Below are positions 34,899-46,059 of a stretch of DNA of 64,000 bases, in pieces. Every line of letters begins with the position of its first letter. The stretch's first letter is position 1. Below the pieces are notes generated by a model that was not told the DNA's origin, did no database searches, and saw only the letters and a list, made by a program, of their open reading frames with translations. Both the position numbers and the translations under genes were made by a program. The DNA lies in assembly GCA_027922465.2 (NCBI GenBank), contig BQMF02000270.1, forward strand, positions 124,001 to 188,000, written 5' to 3'. The stretch comes from Turritopsis dohrnii. Taxonomy: Eukaryota; Cnidaria; Hydrozoa; Anthoathecata; Oceaniidae.

Positions 34899-35035
34899 CA
34901 AACAAGTTGGAAGAAGAGGAACGTCCAGCAGTGTCGGCCTTAGGCTTTCGTCGTATAGGTTGGGAGAATCCAGTATTTGGTGGACGAAGATTTTGTGTAG
35001 TTGAAATATTTATTGTTGTGCTAAAATTAAATTAA
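34899..35035 (+). CDS. Candidate terminal exon of a small secreted-type peptide
   Basis: An acceptor (TATCCTTTTTAG) in phase 1 opens a frame of 45 codons including TAA. It starts NKLEEEERPAVSALGFRRIG (acidic, then an RR pair), passes GGRRFC and ends in a hydrophobic tail. The acid-to-basic switch and the intron phase recall the peptide genes at 14547 and 19091, but there is only one cysteine. No signal-peptide exon was found upstream, so it may be an orphan or decayed exon. Confidence 0.3.
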
Positions 35036-35871
35036 ATATTAGATAATCAATCAGAATCAGTTGCAAAACTATTAAAATATGGACACAGCTAACAAATAGT
35101 CTTAAAGATAATGAACTATCAAAAGGCCAAGAAAAAGTGTGTTGTGAGATAATCTCCACAAGAGAGCCAGTCATTTTTTTACTTTATTTGAACGCTTTGC
35201 TAAAAGTAATCTTGTTCACGAGCAGCCTATGATCTTTTTTGCATCGTTTGTTTGCATATTTGTCTGCTATTCGTTTAAAGGCCTTTCTTATTGATTTCAT
35301 GAGGGATTTACACTGCTTACATCAGCACCTGCAACCCTCAATTCTATTAAAGATCGTTAATAATGAATAAAATTGATAATCATTAACAAAAAATTAAAAA
35401 TTTGGATTAAATGTGTGTTATTTCAACCCAATACGGAATAAAAGATTGATAAACCTGTTCGGAAATTACGTCACAAGGACCTAGCTTCGTTTCTAAATTA
35501 TTTACGTACTTAAAAATGATAGAAAGATTTTGTCACACTGTAGTATCTTTTTTCTTTCCCTTAACGTTGCAAATGTTATTATGATACTGCTTGAAAGTGA
35601 GGCGATGACTGTTGTGACGTAATTATTGAAAAGGTCTGTGAGACACAGAAATACTTGCTCCTATAGTAGAACATAGCCAATAAAGTACTATCTAATCGTT
35701 AATATGCAGTCTCAAAAAAGTCAACATAATATAATATCTTTCACTGACACAAAAAAGCTCCAAATACATCGACATTTCAAGTGATTGGTTGATCTCAGTG
35801 AGTAAGGCAATCCAAAGGAAATATTTTCAGTTACAACCCTAACAGTATATCATGCTTTCAACCGATTTTAG

Positions 35872-36186
35872 TTCTTATGCACGACCGAATTTCTCCCCAT
35901 GTATCCCTTGAATCGAAAATTAAAAGATATATCTCAGAAATTGACGAAGGAAATGCACAATACAGAGATCTCTACAAATCACGACGCTGCAGCCTTCGCG
36001 TTGTTTCTCTCCTCAATTACTCAATGACGTGTCATCACCATGAAAATCGTGCATGCAAAGGTAATTCTACTCTAACGTACGTCGCACGTTCCTGTATATT
36101 TCTAAAGAAAATATTTGAACCATCTGTTTTCATTACCAGGTCAACAAAACTGCAAATCTCCAAAAGATGAAAATGTTACCTATTGA
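35872..36186 (+). CDS. Candidate two-exon Cys/His peptide end
   Basis: A phase-1 acceptor (CGATTTTAG) opens exon 35872-36060, which ends at AAAG/GTAATT. A second exon, 36140-36186, follows CATTACCAG and terminates at TGA, in phase. The encoded segment starts LMHDRISPHVSLESKIKRY and passes LYKSRRCSLRVV. It has TCHHHENRACKG across the junction and a last Cys in the short final exon. The C-x-HH-(E/D)-xxx-CK pattern and the preceding EG...D..KS spacing are shared with 55663-55906. No signal exon identified; function unknown. Confidence 0.4.
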
Positions 36187-36299
36187 TTTTTGTGATATTG
36201 GTCCATCTTCGCTAACACCAAGACGTTTTATCGACGTTGTTTTGACGTCGAATGCCATCGTCACTGGACGGTCGTTTAATGATCGAAATGGAAAAAGCA

Positions 36300-36524
36300 C
36301 AAGAACATCGGATTTTGACGTCAAAACGACGATAAAAAAAACAAAAATGACGTTGAACGGATGTTGTACAACGACCAAAAGACCGAAAACAACGTTGCAT
36401 TGAAGTTGTAGCATGGTCAAGTTGTCGATAAAAGGTAATGAACAAATGAAAAGTCACCAGCGGGAATCGAACCAGACCCCTCGCATGAATTCTGAGAGTG
36501 ATAATCACCATACTACGGTTCTGA
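36300..36524 (-). mobile_element. tRNA-derived SINE interrupting a GPCR pseudogene
   Basis: The minus-strand head at about 36524-36452 has CCGTAGTATGGTGATTATCA and a B box GGTTCGATTCCC, related to the head at 10957-11032. The body continues to about 36300. GPCR homology in the pseudogene at 36513-36998 stops exactly where this head starts. Confidence 0.6.
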
Positions 36525-36998
36525 ATAAACTTGCTCAGAACCATCGACTTTTGACAACAAGGGCAATAAAAATAGAATAAACCAACATACGAACAAAGCA
36601 AAATAAATTCTTTTGTTACTCAACTGGTACGTATTAAGTTTTCTCAAATGTAACGATCTATCGTAACTGATCAAGCAGATGCTGAGAAGCGATGTTCCAA
36701 TAAACCAAGTCCCTAAATACCTTCGAAGCAATTCAATTACACAATTATTTTTAAGTTCACTACGTATCAATTGAGTAGAAACCAATGGTATACATGCAAA
36801 TCCAGTCAAAAAATCTGAGGTTGCCAACGATGCCAGAAATTTGTTAGATTTTGTATGAAGAACTTGATAACAGTATATTATCATCAAAAAATACGCATTC
36901 TCAAATGCTGCAAGAATTGATATTATTCCAATAGTAATATTAAAGATTTTGAACCAGTGTTCACTTTCAACATAATCCAATGTCGAATTACATGACAT
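36513..36998 (-). pseudogene. Class A GPCR pseudogene (TM1 to TM4 only)
   Basis: Open frame of 161 residues starting MSCNSTLDYVESEHW. It retains TM1 (AAFENAYF), LATSD in TM2, the TM3-start Cys and SYDRS, then TM4 and DGSEQVYS before TM5. Homology to receptors 1-3 ends there, at the junction with a tRNA-like SINE, and the frame stops two codons later. No TM5-TM7 sequence was found beyond the SINE, so the 3' half is deleted as well as interrupted. It is the most diverged member of the family in the window, so it was probably a distinct receptor before loss. Confidence 0.85.
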
Positions 36999-37971
36999 TA
37001 TCTAAAATTCAAGTAGATATGGAACGTTAATGGGCTTTGGTTATCAACACAAGTCCAACGAGTGATGAACAGAATCAGTTTTTAATAAATAGACGCACCA
37101 GGACCAACAAACTCTTTAAAACTACTTTATTTTTTATGAGCCTTTTTGTTTCATCTTTGAGCCCCATTAACCTGTTAATGTGCAAAGTTCATCACATAGA
37201 AAACATTTTATTACTTCATTAAAGGAGAACGAACGTTAAATATTTTTTTCATCTTAACTCTCAGTCTTTAACATCAGTAACAGCCTCCAAAGTTTTTTTT
37301 TTTGCAAAATTCATTCAATTTGGTCCCAAACTTACGGTGGCTCATATCTGCCACCCATGTTGAGCTGTTGAATAAGGATTTCTACTGCGCAGTAGAATCA
37401 TGTCTAATCAATCATGTTTTATACACACTTGAAAATGGTTTTTACCGAAAAGCTTCGTGCTGAATTTTAATATAATTTTTTTAAAACTTATATCTTTGTT
37501 TTTATTAATATCGTATATGTTCTATGTGTTATTGTCAACGCTGTTTGATTTTAGTTGATTTTTTCTCAAGCATTTTTTCATATTCGTGTTTATCTATGTG
37601 ACGAGGAAATTCAAATTCAAGAACAGTAAGGTTAGTTATTAACATTTAGCACTTTTTTCACAGCTTTCGGAAAAATTTTGAATTTAGTTTCAATCGTTGA
37701 GATTTAATTTATTAAAACACGAGTTCCATGTTATAAGTTTATTGTTCTTAAAAAAAACATTTTAGCTAGCATTTTTCATTTTTACTTTTTGGTGCTTCAT
37801 CGCAGACATTTTTGTTGTCTAAATGTAATGGTAACACAGCATAATATGAAATTGAGATGACTGCGCCGGAGGGTGAAAGAGTTATGTTGATGAATAATTA
37901 ATGAGTCAAGAAAGATTAACTACCTGTGTACATGTAGAATATCAGAAACGTGACTACTTTCAGAATAGCTT

Positions 37972-38178
37972 TCAGAATATTTGTGAAAAAAAGAAAATAT
38001 TTTGACCACTACACAGAATCCCCATTGTTTGCAGCTCTTCGTTCGAATACTCCGGTTCACATGAATAACTTTCAACGTATTGACAGTCATCTTCTTCATC
38101 AGGGCTATATTCAAAATTTTCATCGTCCTCCAAACTCTCTGCACTACACACCGCTTCTTGTTTTTCCTTCGTTTCCAT
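37972..38178 (-). CDS. Acidic ORF within the TTAA element
   Basis: Minus-strand frame with METKEKQEAVCSAES at its start, strongly acidic in its middle (EDDENFEYSPDEEDDCQY); the last residues (FFFSQIF) look like read-through. It resembles the acidic first exon of a transposon protein that has lost the rest of its gene. No family assigned. Confidence 0.3.
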   Translation of the reverse strand: METKEKQEAVCSAESLEDDENFEYSPDEEDDCQYVESYSCEPEYSNEELQTMGILCSGQNIFFFSQIF

Positions 38179-38413
38179 CTGTTCTCGTTCTGCTGTGCCG
38201 CAACATTGACGTCATTATGCAGCATGTTTTCAAAATAAACCGTGTTTCACTTTCACTTATATAAAAACAAGGAATTTGACCCCTTAGAACATAGTCACAG
38301 GAAGAAAGATAGTCTGGAGACTACGGGCCGTCTACAAGTTTTCCAACTGTTTTTTGAAATGATGATGTTTAATATCGCGCGGCCCGAGTTGGACTGCACA
38401 GAAAACACATAAA

Positions 38414-39573
38414 ATGGCTGCGCATAATGAACATTACTTTGATGGCGATGATTTCGATGCGATTTTAGCCGTCATTGACGAGGATATGCTCGATCAAGAC
38501 AATACTTTTAGTCGTGAAGTTTCTGATATGGTTGAAGAATTAGTTCAAATGCCTTGTAGCAGTTTTTCATGTGATCTTTGCGACAAAGTTTACAAAACTA
38601 AGGGGACTCTCAAGACATAAAAATTCGAAACATGTTGACGTTGTTGAAAATCCTTCTTTGACCACTGCTTCTACATCTGCACCTGAAGAAATACTCCATC
38701 CTTTTTCCTTTAAAAAGTACCTTCAGATGAGTGCATCAGAGCTTGCTCAGGATGAATGCTACTCTGAAAAAACAACAAGGGAGTTTGCTGATTTTGTTGT
38801 ATCCAACCAGGATGCATCCCACTACTATCAATTTATAAAGAAAACTGTTGGTAACTTTAAGGGTAATGCTGAAAAGTTCTATCCAGAATTTTATAAATGT
38901 GTTTCAGATGATTTCATTTTCAAGTTCTGTCATTCTTGGATTCAAAGTTGCAAATCATGTTTTGGCACATCTAACTGGTTTCAAGGCAACAGATGATAGT
39001 ATAGATATAAAAGAACCTTTAAAATTTACGGAAAAGGAGAACAATATTATAAAATATTTGAGTGGTTATGTGTTCAGCACATTATATAGACGTATCAGAA
39101 GATCAAACAATTCACGTAATTTGTTAAGTGCTGAAAGTTCTTCCACTTTGTTAGCTGGGAAAGCCTCCATGGAGGACAAAGGTAGTGTGAGTGATAACTT
39201 AATTTGTGCCAAGGACAGAGGAGGATTATGGTCTGTAACAACTGATGTTTTTCTAATATTCAGTCATGTAGAGTTGCGATTTCGTGCTGCAACCACAAAA
39301 TTTAAGAAAAACATTAATAGTAAGGTAATTGTTTCAGAACTCTTAAAGTGCTCAACAGTTCTCTGTTATTATAACAAACTTTGTTCCCAGACAACAGCAA
39401 AGGTCAGTAAGGAGGTATCTATGAACTTACTTGAACATATTCTTATGCTATGTGTTCGTGTTCGAGTCTTTTCATATGTTAAAGATCAGAATGAGCTCCA
39501 CAACCTCGCAACAAAAAGCAAGATCTCTTCGCACGGAAATAAAGAAATCGATGACAGAAGGACAATGATCATT
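38414..39573 (+). pseudogene. C2H2-finger accessory gene inside the P-like element
   Basis: Begins MAAHNEHYFDGDDFDAILAV, an acidic N-terminus, then a C2H2 finger (FSCDLCDKVYK...H...H) interrupted by a frameshift or unspliced junction near 38600. It continues to about 38996 in a second frame (FSFKKYLQMSASELAQ, TTREFADFVVSNQDASHYYQ), and from about 38935 in a third frame (LKFTEKENNIIKYLSGYVF, YRRIRRS, KDRGGLWSVTTDVF, VSKEVSMNLLEHIL, VRVRVFSYVKD). A further one-base shift near 39510 leads into a basic SLRTEIKKSMTEG end with TGA at 39571-39573. I recall LSGYVF/DRGGLW-type proteins as multicopy in cnidarian and mollusc genomes. It lies between the 29-bp termini, so it travels with the transposon; role unknown, possibly DNA binding. 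Confidence 0.6.
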
Positions 39574-39856
39574 GGCAGTCCAGAACAGTGACTATAAACC
39601 TGTTAAAACAGCTATTTTTATAGCTACAAACTTATAAAAAACATTATGGCTTACCTCATTGGCTATCCCAAATCCTAACTGTTGCACCAGAACTGGCTAC
39701 ATCATCGTCACATGACAAAGCAGGTGAGCATCTTCTTTTTCGGTTGTGAGATTGGATGAATAATTAAGACCAATGTTAATGTTTTTTATTATGTGTGGCT
39801 ATAAAAATAACCGTTTTTTTAGTATTTTTTTGGTTTGCTTTTGTGTTTTTTTCATT

Positions 39857-42257
39857 TCAATCTTGCTTACTCCTAGTACGGCAAGGCACAGTCTCTACGT
39901 CAATCTGAGTAAGGGGATCTAAACAATTTCCTGCAGCAATAGGTCGAAAAACTTTTTGTGTTCTTATCGTGTTGTCATTGTACCCAAAATCACGAAGTGA
40001 TAGATTATCTTTTCGGTGTCCAATTGCTCGTTGACGTCCAAAATAGTTTTCTAGAGGATCTTGACAAAAACGTTCGGTCAAGACATATGGCACACCTTCA
40101 TTCAATAAATACTTGATTAATTCAATGGATGAATGGACAGTAATCTTTATACCTTCGTATGCGATAATATGATATGCCAATATGATATAAACATATATTA
40201 GCTCGATGACTATCAGTAAAGGCACCAGGTCTTGCTTCAATGGAATCTTTCCATCGTTTGAAGTAGGCAAGAAATGTATCAATTAACCAAGTAAACCGCT
40301 CATCATTTACTGACCTGTAGGGTTTCAAAAAGGGTTTCAACTTAATGACAGCTTCTTCCTTGTTTCTAACATTTAGACAGTCAAACATTTGGTCAAACAT
40401 GCGACAATAAACAGCAGTAGCTTGTGCTTCTGGAGGACCATACAATTGCAGAGCTTGGAAAACAGATTCACTAAGTAATTGTGCTGCTAGTCTAACATTC
40501 ATTACAGAAAATGGAGTTAAATTTATGTGGTCAATTGTAATTTTAGGTACCAAATGTAAGCCACAATCCAAATCTTCAAGAAATAACTTTGAAATATGAT
40601 TCCATGTTAAATAACTTCCATCGTTCCACATATTTCTTGTACAACGTCCAGCCATGGAATTAGCAAGACAATTACGTGCTGTTTTAATCAAGTGAGGTGG
40701 ATCAGAAATGAAATATATAAAACGTTCTTCATCAGCCGTTACATTAAGTGTGCGATACGTTACATCCACATTTTCATTTTTATGGACAACTCTAGTCATA
40801 TTCAAATGCATGCGATAGAAAGATCTGTTAGCAGAAGCACCATCTGAGGTTACACCGACCAAATACCATACCTTTCAATTGCTTGAAATTTAGAAACAAT
40901 ACTGGCTAACTCTTGGATGACACATTTATTGAAACCCTGCTGTGGACGAATGTAGTTCTTATAGTCCCTTAATCGTCTTCGACTAGGCAAAATAAGAAAA
41001 CCACTACCATTTTTTTCATCAAGCCTTATTTCATCATAAAAGGAAGGAGACTTAGCTGCTAAACCCAAGCAATAGCGTATTATCATTGGATGGTATCGGA
41101 CACCAAAAGATGAACAGGATAAATATTTTTGTTGCTCTTCCCAAAATAGCTTCATAAAAGGAGGTATGTTTCGATTTGAACAGTTAGACATGATTTTGAC
41201 CAAATCCTCACCTAAGTTTTTATCTAATGGTAAAGACTTTGAAATTTCTTCTTGCATTTTGGACAATTCCTCTTTCAGTTGCTTATTCTCTATTTTGTAA
41301 CCTTGAAGAGTTTGCTTGATCCGATCAGGTGAAGTGATAGAGATTGGTGCTTTTAATTTTGCAGGTGATATGATATTAGATCTTTTCCTTTTCAGACTTA
41401 ACGATTCTTTGCGTTCAGCTTTCAGACAGGGGTTGCAACTGTTTTCTGTTGGTGGTATGATTATTACACAGTCTGGAGAACGGTACCATTGACTTTGATG
41501 TAGGGGAGAACAGTTAATGTGTGTGGCAGGAAATTTCTTTGGAACATTTTGTTCAATGCAGCTACCAGCAAAATGATCTGACAATCCTGGACATATCTTC
41601 AAGTTCATCAGAAATTTCATCAAGTTTGATATTGTAACAAATTTTAATGACTTTTGATGGTAGGAATAGATTTCATGTTGAATGGGCACATTCCATAGTA
41701 AAACTCTTATCAGAAAGGTAAGATTCTCATCAACATAGATTTCATACTTTGGAACTGAGTGGGTGTCATCACGAAAAGTAAATGTAGCATTATTATCAGT
41801 GGATGAAACATGCCAACCTGCAAGTTTTAGTGACTGGATCCTGGATTTAAACTCATAGAAGGACTTGTAACAAACAAAAATGTCATTTTCGACAACTGGA
41901 ATCTCAGACTTTTTTTAAAGAATGGAATAAGCTGAATCACGAGATTTTGTGGTGGACGGAGCAAAACTTTTTATTGGAAGGTTCAGCGAGGGTATTGCAC
42001 CAGGAACAAGAGTCTTTCTATTTGAATCATGGTTATGAATTTGATCTTCCTTGAAATGCTTTTCACAAATATACAACTTCTTTGATATTATTCTTTCTCT
42101 GAGAGCAGCATCGATTTCTCTATCCCTCGTGATTATGATCTCTCCAACCCTTATCGAAAGAATTATCACCAGAAGGAACCTTAAAAATGGAAATCCCCTT
42201 ATACTTAGACCTTCGTGAGACTGAGCAACCGTATATAGAACAATTTTCTCCGGGCAT
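39857..42257 (-). pseudogene. THAP-domain P/THAP9-like transposase, broken
   Basis: From the 5' side: a THAP zinc finger starting at 42257 (MPGENCSIYGCSVSRR...) whose Cys-x4-Cys and later CEKHF half are in different frames (frameshift near 42130). After a gap comes a coiled-coil segment (ENKQLKEELSKMQEE) and the conserved LILPSRRRLRDYKNYIRPQQGFN block (41689-40850). Then VTSDGASANRSFYRMH, FISDPPHLIKTARN and LTPFSVMNVRLAAQ (40862-40122) and a C-terminal [12 protein letters not shown] block (to 39857). These are hallmarks of P-element transposases, which cut and paste DNA by an RNase-H-fold nuclease using GTP as cofactor. The stretch normally lying between the GFN block and the SDGASANR block, which holds the first catalytic Asp, is missing, so this copy cannot be active. 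Confidence 0.8.
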
Positions 42258-42544
42258 ATCAATACTAAAAGACAAAAAGCACGTAAAATTTTCTGTAGCA
42301 TGCGATGTTAATTCGCCATCTTTAACAGTAGCGTGCAGGCATAAGACTGGGTACTAGTCATATTCGCGGAACAAAAACATAAACAATCAGAGCCGTCAAG
42401 TGTCCAGACTATCTTTCTTCTTGTGACTATGCTTAGAATAAAAAAATAAAAAAATAAAAATCATTTCTATATTGAATAGGCTCTACTGATGTCATATCAA
42501 CAAATATTACGAAAATTTTTTTTCTGACGTTCGTTCTCCTTTAA

Positions 42545-43535
42545 GTATAATATCTACAAAAGGTTTTATCACAAGTTGCAGATTATAGATATCTGTATAC
42601 CGTACTGCTTTCTTCATATAAAAGCAATATAAGTCTTTGGTATAACTAAAATATCAAATGTGCTGCAATATCTTGCTAATGTTTTAATATTGATTTAGAT
42701 AATGATAATTCAACATTTCCTGTAAATGTTTCAATTTTTTAGATTTGTTTTTTTTCTCCTAATTAGCAAAACACGTTCATTGATGTGTAAACAAAGGTAA
42801 CTAGCTACTTAGGAAATGAGGTTTCACGCGCTCTCTTTTTTGAAACATTTTCAAAGTAATAAATCATCTACTCTTAAGCCAATATACAGTGTGCTTCAGA
42901 AAGGAAATTCACTTTTCAAGGAAAAGGAAATAGCCTGAAAATGAGGTTTTTATAATAAAGAAGTAGCTAATAAAAGAATCTGTTTTTAATCGCATCTTTT
43001 GAGATGCTATCAAGAGTGGAATGAGCTTTGGAAACTGAGTAGTTTTTGGAAAAGAAGTTAGATACTTAGATAGAAGTATACATTTTCCTAGTCACGATAA
43101 CTATCGTCATCATGTACTCAAATGTAATGTTTTATTTGCATATGAAAAATTTGATGCAAAATCCTTTTAATAACTTTTCAAAAGAATAAACGTTTTCACC
43201 CCGTCAGATGTCTCAGATGTTTTTGATTTCACACACACTAAACAGATATGTATTATGAAGGTTATAAAGAATTACTTTCGTTTCATAGTCAAATAATTTT
43301 TATTGCAGGACAACGTCAATTAAAGCAACTAATTTAAAAAACCGTTCAATAATCAGACTAATGAGCAAGAACAATTTCCCATAGGTTCGTCCCTGTGGAA
43401 TAGTTGTATTTCCGCAGTTGAAACAAGTACGAAAACCGTGATACATTGTACATTGCATTACAAGATAAAATACTATGTATATCTTAAAATAAAGAACATT
43501 GCTTATAACGACGAAAGTTTACTCATAGTGTTTTG
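42545..43535. other. Intergenic DNA, no gene seen
   Basis: AT-rich; no supported exon or repeat. Confidence 0.4.
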
Positions 43536-43536
43536 T

Positions 43537-44472
43537 TTAAGATTTGAATTCTTCATTGAGATTATTTCGTTTATTCAGTAACTGAGTATCAGTATCAGTA
43601 GAGTTGATTTCACGCTCTATATAGTCACAACCAATCAGTTTGAGCATGTATTTTTTCATATGTGGCGTTCTATAATAATATATGACAGGATTGATGGTTG
43701 AGTTTAGTACACACATGGTCATACCGATCACATAGGATTTTGCCAAAAATTCCTCTGAAAATTGCTTCGTCACATTTATGAGGTGATGAATACAAATCGG
43801 CATGATTGAAAACACAAAGCACGTGATTAATATCATGACTGTCATTGTGGCTTTTCTTTCCATTTTGACATAACTGAACATTCTGTCTTGACTTCGCTTC
43901 TTCTTGTGTTTATGTAAAGCCACAATCAGTATGCCGTATGAGCAGATCAACATCATCAGAATAAACATCACCATCGTCACTATAAATGCTGAGTACACCT
44001 GTTCTGAATCATCAATTTTTCGTAGCAATGGAGTGAGCAAAGGGATGATCCAACAAACAAATAGACTTAAATATAATTTTCTGCTTGTTAGCTTGTACGA
44101 AGTCAACTTTCGCAAATGTAATGATCGGTCATAACTTATCAAGCAGATGGTCAAAACTGATGCACCAATCAGAAACGTTGACAGATATCTTCGAGCTAAA
44201 TCAATACTGCAATTGTTGGTCAAATCTTTATCCAGCAATTGAATGGCAAACAACAGTGCAACTGTAACACCGGTCAAAAAATCTGAAGTTGCCAGTGATG
44301 CAAGGATCTTGTTTGATTTGGTATGAAGTACTTGATACCAGTAGATAGTAATCAAAACGAATGCATTTTCAATCGTTGCGAGAAATGAAATGACGGTCAT
44401 TAATGAGCCAAAGGCCTTTTCCCAAAACTCATTTGGTAACACAGCCAGCGTAGAATTGCAAGTCATTTTCAT
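43537..44472 (-). CDS. Class A GPCR, intronless (receptor 2, 311 aa)
   Basis: Same family as receptors 1 and 3: MKMTCNSTLAVLPNEFW start with one glycosylation site, TIENAFVLI in TM1, LATSD in TM2, a Cys before TM3, SYDRS at the TM3 end, a Cys-free short second extracellular loop (RKIDDSEQVYS), CFVFSIMP in TM6 and NSTINPVIYYY in TM7. The C-terminal tail is longer than in the other copies (EREINSTDTDTQLLNKRN...). Identity with receptors 1 and 3 is very high through TM1-TM4 and lower in TM5 and the tail. The ATG used is the first in frame; a second Met two codons later is equally possible. G-protein signalling role inferred; ligand unknown. Confidence 0.9.
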   Translation of the reverse strand: MKMTCNSTLAVLPNEFWEKAFGSLMTVISFLATIENAFVLITIYWYQVLHTKSNKILASLATSDFLTGVTVALLFAIQLLDKDLTNNCSIDLARRYLSTFLIGASVLTICLISYDRSLHLRKLTSYKLTSRKLYLSLFVCWIIPLLTPLLRKIDDSEQVYSAFIVTMVMFILMMLICSYGILIVALHKHKKKRSQDRMFSYVKMERKATMTVMILITCFVFSIMPICIHHLINVTKQFSEEFLAKSYVIGMTMCVLNSTINPVIYYYRTPHMKKYMLKLIGCDYIEREINSTDTDTQLLNKRNNLNEEFKS

Positions 44473-44479
44473 TTTTTCA

Positions 44480-45430
44480 GTAATACATCTAATGTTGACA
44501 ATCTAGTTTAACTTTATATTGAAATGTATACTTAAATGTCCGCTATCAGTTTGTGTTCTTAGAAAAATATCATTACGCACTGCTGTGTAAAATGAAAGCT
44601 CAACTTATAAAAAGCCAACACTCGTCAAACAAACTCAGATGATGGCAATTAACATTTTTTATATATATACATACTGGACTTTCGATTCATTAATACCATG
44701 TACGTGTTCTCGATAAAACGTTTTCATTTAGTTTCGATAAGCTGACGTCCTATCATTAAAAATGAATAGATAGCTGAAAGGATGAAACGATTTACTGTTT
44801 GTCATTTTGGTAATATGATACTAGAAGTCTTGACAATATCTAGCTTTGTTTTGAGCATCCTGTACATAATTTCAGGACTGTAGTGCAAAAAAGAGTCAAG
44901 ATTTGATTCGTGAAATCTGTGCTAGTATGTTAAAAAATGGAAACAGAAAATTCCTGTTAAATGTTGGTATAAGTTACACTAAAATCCTGTTTGAAAAATG
45001 ACCAATAACGGGATTTGCTCTTTCTATAGTCAGAGAATAACGGCGAGATAACGGAAGATCGGAAAGAAAACGATGATTTTCGTTGATTTTCACTTGTTCT
45101 AAACCTGAAAGCGAACTTTCATCTTCAACATGGCGCAGAATTGTTTAAATTTCTGCCGATTTCCCGAATGTGAGACAAAACGATTGTTGCAATACATTGA
45201 TCCTGTCTAAGAAATCATCTTTGCCACGTTTGCTCATTCATAATAGGGACCTTACGAAAGTACGACGGTAACGAAGATGACTTTTAAGATATTCATCTTC
45301 AAGGAATCACAAAACAACAGAAATTGTATACTTGGTTAAGACATTTGTTTATTATGTTAATGATGTGTGTTTCTTGAACTTAGAGAGACAGAATCATGAA
45401 GGAACCAAGGAAATTTTATCCGACGCACTG
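44480..45430. other. Intergenic DNA, no gene seen
   Basis: No supported feature apart from a motif near 45255 (GACCTTACGAAAGTACGACGG) resembling the inner end of the foldback at 45611-46048. Confidence 0.35.
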
Positions 45431-45452
45431 CTATTATCACATCTTCGTTTTC

Positions 45453-45610
45453 AGTAAGTAAGTAAGTAAGTAAGTAAGTAACGGGAGTTTTCAGTCCTTG
45501 GGCTTCCATCCGTAATGGTTGGTTCTTCCGCCCGCCGACTTGCAACTATTAGTTGACTTACCGCCAGAGATACGTATAGCATTGCTCTAACTTGCCCGAA
45601 GGCCAGTGTG
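45453..45610. repeat. GTAA microsatellite and repeat tail
   Basis: Seven GTAA repeats at about 45454-45480 are followed by a GC-richer segment (TTGGGCTTCCATCCGTAATG, CCGCCCGCCGACTTGC). This looks like the simple-repeat end of a retroelement or MITE. Class not determined. Confidence 0.4.
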
Positions 45611-46048
45611 CACAAGAGATGTCTTTTATTCTGTACGCTTGCCGAGATATTTGCCTGTAAACAACACTTTCAATCGATATTACAATTGGTTTTGTGACTA
45701 TTGACGTCGCGTGTAATTAGCGGACTTACGAAACTCCGACAGTACGACTTCAAAATATTACTTTTCACGTTATGTGTGGAACGTGCAAACCTGATAATGA
45801 TATTAATAAAATTAAAAACATTTTCCAATAGTAAAGTGTGAAATAGACTTTCATTCTAAAGCAAATCTATAGCGTAAAGTGAATCTTTTGCTTCCCTCCC
45901 GTCGTCGCTCACGTTGCCGTCGGAGTTTCGTAAGTCCGCTAATTACACGCGACGTCAATAGTCACAAAACCAATTGTAATATCGATTGAAAGTGTTGTTT
46001 ACAGGCAAATATCTCGGCAAGCATACAGAATAAAAGACATCTCTTGTG
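45611..46048. mobile_element. Foldback element with 130-bp arms
   Basis: 45611-45740 and the reverse complement of 45919-46048 differ at one base out of 130 (outer end CACAAGAGATGTCTTTTATT, inner end CTTACGAAACTCCGAC). The 178-bp loop carries no gene. Near-identity of the arms implies recent formation or conversion. No target duplication was identified. Confidence 0.8.
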
Positions 46049-46059
46049 GTCACATTTCG

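Larger units (their letters stand above)
38290..42431. mobile_element. P-element-like transposon (4,142 bp) with 7-bp target duplication
   Basis: Terminal inverted repeats of 29 bp with one mismatch begin CATAGTCACA on both strands. They are flanked by CTTAGAA at 38283-38289 and 42432-42438. Drosophila P elements also begin with CA, have about 31-bp termini and duplicate 8 bp. The element carries two convergent genes: a THAP/P-type transposase on the minus strand and a C2H2 protein on the plus strand. Frameshifts and an internal transposase deletion make this copy non-autonomous. It inserted into the older TTAA element. Confidence 0.85.
37223..42540. mobile_element. TTAA-flanked DNA element containing a nested P-like transposon
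   Basis: Ends AGGAGAACGAACGT and ACGTTCGTTCTCCT are inverted and flanked by TTAA at 37219-37222 and 42541-42544. Subterminal sequence (ACATCAGTA / ACATCAGTAGAGCCT) is also shared in inverse. Removing the nested element at 38290-42431 and one target duplication leaves about 1.2 kb. TTAA duplication is characteristic of piggyBac and Kolobok elements. Only a short acidic frame (37972-38178) remains, so it is non-autonomous. Confidence 0.75.

Noticed and set aside
37219..42544. A single P element spanning the outer TTAA termini.
   Set aside because: Inner 29-bp termini with their own CTTAGAA duplication show two nested elements; a TTAA duplication is not expected for P-type transposition.
43904..44267. 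Plus-strand frames opposite receptor 2 (and 49509-49703 opposite receptor 3).
   Set aside because: They are antisense shadows of the conserved GPCR coding sequence and have no domain of their own.
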